From Lingula anatina (lineage: Eukaryota > Brachiopoda > Lingulata > Lingulida > Lingulidae): a stretch of DNA of 24,625 bases. A program made the position numbers and the translations under genes. Shown here piece by piece: positions 17,911 through 24,625 of this stretch. Location: the NCBI RefSeq assembly GCF_001039355.2, contig NW_019775392.1:194733-219357 (forward strand), read 5' to 3'. Positions within the stretch are counted from its first letter, which is position 1. Each line of letters opens with the position of its first letter. A model generated the notes under the pieces. The model was not told where the DNA came from, made no database searches, and saw only the letters and a list, made by a program, of their open reading frames with translations.

Positions 17911-20830
17911 TTATAATTTACGTGTGTACCAGGCACGCATGACTAATTGATCTGGATTGTTTGTGAAGCAGTATTGATAGTAAACTCGTAAATACACAAG
18001 TAACAGCATAACCAGGCTAAGCCTATCGATCTGTACTACGTACACGGAAAGAACGCACATCTCGTACAGTGGGGCCCGATTAATGTTCTCTGCCGTGAAA
18101 AAATATAAACATGCAATTTTCTCAGTACAGATTCTTAATCATTTATTTTTTATCTCATTTTATTCTATTATTATTATTATTATTACATAGAAGGAGGATA
18201 AAGTCTTTTTTTTCTACCGTTTTCTTTCCGTTTTCTTGTTCTTGGTTGCGATGCAGTTTTTGTCATTATTCAACAGTTGATCTAACAATGGAGACTCAAC
18301 ACGACATTTGTCTTTCCTATATATCATCTGTTAATAATTAAATGTTGTGGCCGCGGGTTACCTGCTTACTAGTTATTTGCATACATCACGTAAGGTAAAC
18401 GATAAATTGGCTGCAAAATCATTAATTTCCTATTTAAAAGGCCTCGGTGAACATGGATGATCATTTTGAGGGTCATGACTCAGATAGATGTTTTTGTTTT
18501 TTTCCTGCTTCAAGCTATAGTGCATGCAGGTTTAACAATTAATTCTACAAACTCATGTAAACAATTTTTTAGTCGAAGCACTAATGTTATGTCGTCGAGG
18601 TTGTGCGTTTTCAATGTTTTTAAAACGCAAGTAACACCACAACCACGGAAAGCCTAGACAGAGGTAACAGGATCGTATCTAAGGCTTCTTCCAGCACCGT
18701 TTTTACTTTAGTGGCTTTTAAGCTGTCCTAGGACAGGAGACGGTTTGTTTGCACTCACCCAAATTAAACGTCCAGCACAAAAAATCGAAATAAAGGGTTA
18801 GATAATAGGCCTAGGAAATAATGTATACTCCCCGGCGTAACCCAGACATCTATTTGCAATAAACCCGTTTTCTCCCCAAAGTTAATAGGCAGTGAATAGG
18901 CCCTGCAGATATAAAATGAATGCACTTTTGAAAAAAAGGGCTGTTCTTTAGAAAATAAGTTCATCTGGATGCGTTATGTATATAACTTCACCTAGCGTTC
19001 AAACAATTGCACTGAGGAAGACTGCAGCAAAGAGCAGTCGACAATTTCTGCACGTACATCGTTTACCTCGTCCTCTTTTTGATGGAAAAAAATGAATCCC
19101 TTACGACTGCAAAATGGCTGTTCTTGTTCTGGCTGTTTGGTACGATACGGGCTCCATCTTGCCCTTGCTATGACATCTACAACGATGTAGGCCTACAAAC
19201 GCGCTGTTCGATCATTCCGCACGACTTGCTGTTAAGATAACGCGACGGACTGAAGTCATCTGAGACGTCTCAAGCCAATCTGCCGCTACTTGATAATAAA
19301 CCGCATACAGCACATAAGACAAAACAAAGAGAAAAATAAAACGCAGTAAAGATTATTTTGGATTATTTCTCAGAACAAGGAACTTCACATGTAAACAGTT
19401 TTGATTGTTTACTTCTGTGGTTTACAGGCCTCCAAAACAATCTTAATGAATCTCGGGCATTTACATGTCATCATAGCATGAGAGTCAACCAAACTTGCAT
19501 TGATGGCATTTGAGAGTATAGTACTAGGAAAAAAGGTTTGAATCAATAATTCTGTCAACATTTTAAAAACAAATTTGATGTAAAAATTAGGGCGCCGTGC
19601 AAATATCACACAGATCATGGTGCACCAATTATAACGCCTGTGACGTTGTGAAGACGATTCACACACACGCACGCGCGCACACTTCTTACAAGCAAGCGCA
19701 CATTAATTTAAATACTTTTAAAATAGCACTTGGGTATTATTTCAGGTGACATGCCGTTACTGATGTGATAAAGCATGATTAAATACATTCTGATTTGAGT
19801 TGGAGAGCCCTCACAAAATATACACGGTGGCGAATTTTAAAAAAGCAAATGTATACTATTTATTAGAGGTCACGCACATTTATTGCGTTATATTTATTTA
19901 TTTGTTTATCTCATTTTTATTTTCATTTCCATTTATCTATTAATTTCGTCCTACTTGAAGTAAACTGATGAGAGGAAAATAAATATCAAGGGTTAAAAAT
20001 AAAGGGTCGCTCACAGAAAAAGGTGGATCGTAATAGTGCAAATCTAGCTACGTGTATTCTTTCTGCGAAAGAACGCTATTCTCGATCTTATCTCCACGCC
20101 CCACACTAAATTACCCAAGGACTAGTGTTGTCGATCGTCATGACCGAAACCGGTATTTTAAAAGAAATTAACTGAGAGTTCTCTCCATTAGGTTCGCACA
20201 GGTTAGGGCCAGCGTGACGTAAGTGGGTACGGGGCTTACCTGTATAAACCAAAGGGAATCTGAAACTCAGACACGACCCCCCCCCCCCTTCCTAGTAGTG
20301 AGTCAGGTTTGTCTGGTCACATTCCAGTCTCTTGTTACGTGACTTGCCTTCCAATGCTGACTGTGGTGTGTTTGTAAACAAGTACATTTTACTACGCATT
20401 TATTTGTTGCTGCATCACATGGTATAAACAGACACCCGACTTTAATATAAGGTCGGATAAGGTGACTGAAAATGGAGAAAAGTCAATGATAATACTCTGG
20501 AGGGTGTTATCAAATTCGTTCCATCATGTACATGTGCACATATGCATACATGTATAGAAACACTTGCAGATTACGCATAACTTAGACATTTTCTATTTTT
20601 ACTTTAAGTCAGCAATTTATGTTAGTGCTGATGTCATTCCCATTCACCCTTACTACGACTAAATCGTTGAAGGTACTATGTACGTATTTGAAAATTTTCC
20701 AAAGTCATTTTCGGTCTACATATCCTGCTAAACTCATACCTTTAAAACTGTAAAAGTACCTGCCATTGATACAGTTCCCTCTGAAATGACCGGTCATTTA
20801 GAACTGAATCATTAAATATATGCAACGATA
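17911..20830. other. Intergenic DNA, no gene recognised
   Basis: Mixed-composition DNA with short A/T-rich and CpG-containing stretches, a (TTA)n tract at about 18166-18185, a GT/GC-alternating patch at 19660-19682 and a C run at 20277-20288. A perfect 16-base palindrome AAATGACCGGTCATTT lies at 20784-20799. The open frames here are short and have no family resemblance. Confidence 0.6.
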
Positions 20831-20839
20831 CCAAAATGA

Positions 20840-20917
20840 CCGGGCTTCCTTTGAATTTTGAATTTCATATAATGTATGTATAATTTCTTCCCTCGGGGTT
20901 GCCATATCTCAATAAAG

Positions 20918-20979
<62 letters not shown>
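20840..20979 (+). mobile_element. Retroposon-like 3' tail with (ATT)n
   Basis: Sequence ending CCATATCTCAATAAAG runs straight into about 20 ATT units (20918-20979). A short unique end followed by a simple-repeat tail is typical of the 3' ends of some LINE and SINE elements in invertebrates. No upstream reverse transcriptase is present, so this would be a 5'-truncated copy or a SINE. Confidence 0.45.
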
Positions 20980-21660
20980 ATGGAATAAAGCATCGAATCC
21001 AAGTGTAGGGACGGTTCAAGCAAATATATGTGAGTAGGATAAATTTGTCTTTCCCAAAAATCATTGTGTTTAGTAAGTCCCATGTTGAGAACCTTTAAGT
21101 TTTTTGCTTATTACTCTTTTACGCGGTGATATCCATTTTTTTTAAATTTATATAATTTCTCAACTTCTCATTTTATGTCATCCTTCTTAATTCAGTTTTA
21201 TGAGGTTATTTTTGTTACATTTTTCCCTATATAAATTCATTTTATACTTGGTTATCATTCTCCATCACTACACATGATTAATTGCGTCCTTTCCTTCACG
21301 TGCCTTGTGTGGAATGCTGCCGTAGTTTGCGTAGCCTGTGGCAAAGCTATAGTAATAATTACGTAGGCAAAATTTTCGCACTTAATTTATCGTGATGACA
21401 CTTCAGTGAAAAACTCATAATTACCACTGCCATAGCTAATTCACCAATAAACAGGTCTGTTTTTGACATTTACGATCATAATTTCAACAATAACAATTTC
21501 GAGCACCTGCTTATTTTTTGTCGACTTTCAATCTATCTCGCGAAAAATTAAGAAATGTCATTTTATTTCCAGGAAGTAATTAGCAATTTCGGTAAATCCT
21601 ACAATATGCCACGTACTGTGTAAACGGTTGGTTGGCATTATACTTGTATATGACCCCATT
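20980..21660. other. AT-rich intergenic DNA, nothing seen
   Basis: No frame, repeat or RNA gene could be supported on either strand. Confidence 0.6.
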
Positions 21661-21858
21661 TCCAGAGATTAGATCGATCTACTTTAGATCGACCTAACTC
21701 CCAGGGGGTTCACGCTGAATAGCTGTCAGCCGGGCAGACACGAAAGTTAATTACCCCCTTACAGCTCGTAGTAGGCGGGACGGACATTTAAACCGGATTA
21801 TCTGACAGTAATCTAGGGAGACTCTCCGCGGGGATAGATCGATCTAAAAGCTCTGGGA
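21661..21858. mobile_element. About 200-bp inverted-repeat element with ATCGAT ends
   Basis: The left end TCCAGAGATTAGATCGATCT is mirrored by the right end, whose complement reads TCCCAGAGCTTTTAGATCGA followed by TCTA. A second TTTAGATCGA block occurs at about 21683. The interior is GC-rich compared with the flanks. No certain target duplication is seen. Confidence 0.6.
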
Positions 21859-22336
21859 ATACAGCCTATGATGCTAAGAATTTCACTACTGAATGTAAAC
21901 TTTCATGCGGCATTTGTTTTTCTACACTGCAATAATTATTGTTATGTAGGACTATGTAATGATTTTAACACCGAATTCAAGTGCAAGAGCCCCTGACCGT
22001 AAGACCAACAATATAACATTATTGTTACTTTTCGTGCATTTCAACACGACATACACAGACTAAGCCGAAAAATAAGGAGTCGGACTCATCACGTTGAGCG
22101 ACGGTTTGTTTGTTGACATTTTGGTAGCTGTGAGTGGCGGGAGACATTTCAGCCAATCAGGTGCTCCCAAGTCGTCCATGTGCTCATGTCATGCCTCGTG
22201 TTTTGCATCACACTTCGCAATCCTTCCGCTTTGTTTTGAACATAATATATGCCTACAACCCCTAAATATAGATAAATTATCCATTCATAAATATTCAAAT
22301 CATATGTAACGTACTCTGATAACTCCACTTTTGTGT

Positions 22337-22368
22337 ATTGGCTGCGGCATTTACTCGTGTTCTATAAA
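22337..22368 (+). promoter_or_regulatory. Possible core promoter: inverted CCAAT and TATA box
   Basis: ATTGG at 22337-22341 and TATAAA at 22363-22368 stand 26 bases apart, and a start site would be expected near 22394. An open frame begins about 105 bases further on. The order and spacing fit an RNA polymerase II promoter, but both motifs are short. Confidence 0.35.
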
Positions 22369-22499
22369 GAATGCGGGGACTATTTGTCTCGTAGTGATAT
22401 TCGTTACGAGTCCTTTGTTTAGCACCGGCACAACATCTCTACGCCATTCATTCAAACTGATTCCATCGAGATAGGCGTAGACATATTTGTTGTCGAATT

Positions 22500-22850
22500 T
22501 TGAATGAATCTGCAGCAGCGATGCCTATCAAAGAAGACAACCAAATACTCAGGGAATACGACACCTCTGTGGGACCATTATTACCAAAAGATGTGGACAA
22601 TTTGGTCGAGAAATTAANTTGCACCTCAACTGGAGAACGTAAACATGTTTATGTTATGAAAACGACGCCTAGGTCGGCGGGTTCACGCGCTAATCACGTG
22701 ACGTCTGGTAGAGGGAAGTTGACCTGTGGAAATTCCACCGCTGTAAACAAACGTATCGATCCAAAGACTCGGATCATAAAACACTGTTTTCATAACAATC
22801 ATAATCGCTCATTTGTCGATTATATATGTGTAACATTCATTACCATATGA
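22500..22850 (+). CDS. Possible unidentified gene or first exon
   Basis: A frame of 116 codons; the second ATG, at 22521, has the context GCAGCGATG and may be the start (MPIKEDNQILREYDT, then SVGPLLPKDVDNLVEKL). The first 60 residues look protein-like with mixed charged and hydrophobic residues; the remainder is less convincing and may be intron, with possible donors in 22640-22715. One undetermined base lies at 22619; no substitution there makes a stop. An AATAAA follows at 23162-23167. I recognise no family. Confidence 0.35.
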   Translation: MNESAAAMPIKEDNQILREYDTSVGPLLPKDVDNLVEKLXCTSTGERKHVYVMKTTPRSAGSRANHVTSGRGKLTCGNSTAVNKRIDPKTRIIKHCFHNNHNRSFVDYICVTFITI

Positions 22851-24564
22851 GTTAAATATGATTTGTTTATGAAAGATGACTCAGTGGACGGGTATAATTG
22901 AAGTTCGTAGTAGACGAATGTGACAATTATAAGATCTCAACAATAGATAATTGTATATCTCTTGTTTCGTACGACTTTGACTGTGCATGTACGCTCATTG
23001 TTCTCTGCACTTTGGTTGTGTTGGTGAAAGAGTTCAATTGTGAATATGGTGGTGTTACATTTCCCCGTTGTATTTCACTTTTTTCCTTTCATTCTCTGGT
23101 TAAGAGCGCATACCAAGTTGCATTAGGTTCTTAATGAATCCACATCTGGTGCTCCATATTAAATAAATCATTAAAACTATTATCTTGTGATTTGTTGAAT
23201 CTTGGAAAATTGAGGCTAACGTTAACAGCCCGTGCTGTATTATTTAAGCATTCGCTAGCAATATCTGACTAACCCTGGACTGTCTGAGTCCTTGATTTGA
23301 AGGTCAAATGCCTTACAGCAAATCGTCTTGTACTTTTCCTAGGCCGTAATGCCTATGATTTTTTCTTTTTGCTGGACGCCGAAAATATCTTTCGCTTAAA
23401 AAAATAAATAAGAACAGCGATTCGGTTTCGGTTGTGCGTGCTTTTAGACCGAGGATATAGCAGGCCAAAAAGCAGTAATAATAAACGTGTAATTAGACGA
23501 TTTCGTGTCTTATATGATTATCTGAATGCTCACAGAAATGTCCATATGCTAAGAGGCCAAGTTAGTAGGTAAGGCGGTTGTGTGTGGGCGAAACAGATGT
23601 CTAGACGGTTTATTTTGCCTATCTGTGAATACTCGCTGATTTAATCAGAAACTTATCCAGCCAACCTTAGAAATAAAAACATAAATTAAAGGGATATCAA
23701 CGCTTCATATAAAATCCCACGCTGAATACATCAACACACAGAAATACTATGAATTCCATTTGACCACAAAAAAGGCGATTATTGCAATTATTATAAAATC
23801 TGTGCTTGCTATCGAACCACGAGGGCCTTCATAGCTGGCTACCCTCCGTAGTCTCTTATGAGACCATTACAAAAAACACACTTAAAAACATTTTTTGGCT
23901 AACTTTGAATGCGGGAACGGTATCATTAACCATTGGAAAATATGGGAAAATTGCTGTTTACCCCAGGAAAATCCCTTTTATGGCAATAGATAATGCTGGC
24001 ATTTTGTCTCTTTGTCACACAGTAAACTTTAAAAATATGTGTATGGAGTGAAAATACCAGAATTATTTATCTACTCAACGTAGAGCCGAAACGGCTAGGG
24101 AGTTTACCGCCATGTATATAGTTAATTTCACACGTGATATTCCGTGTCTCATTCGTAGCATGTATTTTAACCTGTCATTTCAAATTTCATAGGCGTTGGA
24201 GTATTGCTGTTGTCAAACGGCATAAAAGAATTCGTTGCAACGTACAGCAAATTTCGATTTAAGTCCGTAGTGCTAGCGTTGGGTGAAACCGGTTGGTTTG
24301 TGTGTAAGCGAAGAAACCAGAAAATCGGTTTTCTTTTGCCTGATTTTTTTATGTTCTCCAGACTCAAAACGGTGGCTGGGTTTTGCGATATCTGTCGTAT
24401 TATGCTTCAAAACAAAGGGAACTTATGTGGGCCAAGAACTCCAGCGTTTATGAATAAATAATTTAGTAGGTAATGATGACAAAATAATTTACGTCACGTC
24501 TTAATCATTTTACTTTTTAGCATGGGTAACTAAATTTATTATTAATTTATCTTTATTCGATATT

Positions 24565-24595
<31 letters not shown>
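22851..24595. other. Unassigned DNA at the window end
   Basis: Contains an AATAAA at 23162-23167 that could serve the frame at 22500. Two plus-strand frames at 23806-24051 and 24204-24461 are open for 80-85 codons but show no motif, no promoter and no clear splice partners. The last part is an (ATTT/ATT)n tract. Confidence 0.5.

Positions 24596-24625
<30 letters not shown>
24596..24625 (+). repeat. Run of 30 T at the window end
   Basis: Homopolymer following an (ATT)n tract. It could be the reverse of a retroposon A tail or simply where the assembly stops. Confidence 0.9.

Noticed and set aside
23806-24461. Two plus-strand frames of 81 and 85 codons
   Set aside because: No motif, promoter, splice partner or recognisable composition supports them as genes.

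Overview
This window is animal nuclear DNA. It is AT-rich, its genes are split by many small introns with GT-AG borders, and it carries microsatellites, short inverted-repeat transposon relics and polyA signals. There is no bacterial operon structure. The exon-intron plans match those known for vertebrate genes, and the repeat content suggests a marine invertebrate such as a lophotrochozoan or an invertebrate deuterostome. The sequence does not let me name a phylum.

Two complete protein genes sit head to head. On the minus strand, from 11209 down to 1265, is VPS35, the scaffold subunit of the retromer complex. I could place all 17 coding exons. Every exon phase closes, and the exons sum to 2403 nt, giving 800 residues plus a stop. 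Exon 1 contributes only the ATG. On the plus strand, from 11467 to 15886, is a seven-exon classical short-chain dehydrogenase of 264 residues, most like 15-hydroxyprostaglandin dehydrogenase (HPGD). The two start codons are 257 bp apart, so they probably share a bidirectional promoter. That promoter holds a CACGTG element close to the VPS35 start.

From about 16170 to the end lies mainly intergenic DNA: a dispersed repeat copy, a retroposon-like 3' tail with an (ATT)n tract, an inverted-repeat element and long unassigned stretches. Two weak gene candidates lie here. One is a minus-strand open exon at 17687-17910 with a good donor. The other is a plus-strand reading frame at 22500-22850 behind a CCAAT/TATA-like promoter. 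Neither resembles a family I can name.

The most distinctive feature is a series of local duplications that cover splice junctions: the donors of VPS35 exons 3 and 4, the acceptor of VPS35 exon 8, and the acceptor of HPGD-like exon 5. An intronic minisatellite is built from the exon 4 donor. A GC-AG intron, a start-codon-only exon and several MITE-like elements complete the picture. I see no sign of a new multi-gene system; both genes are ordinary housekeeping or metabolic genes.
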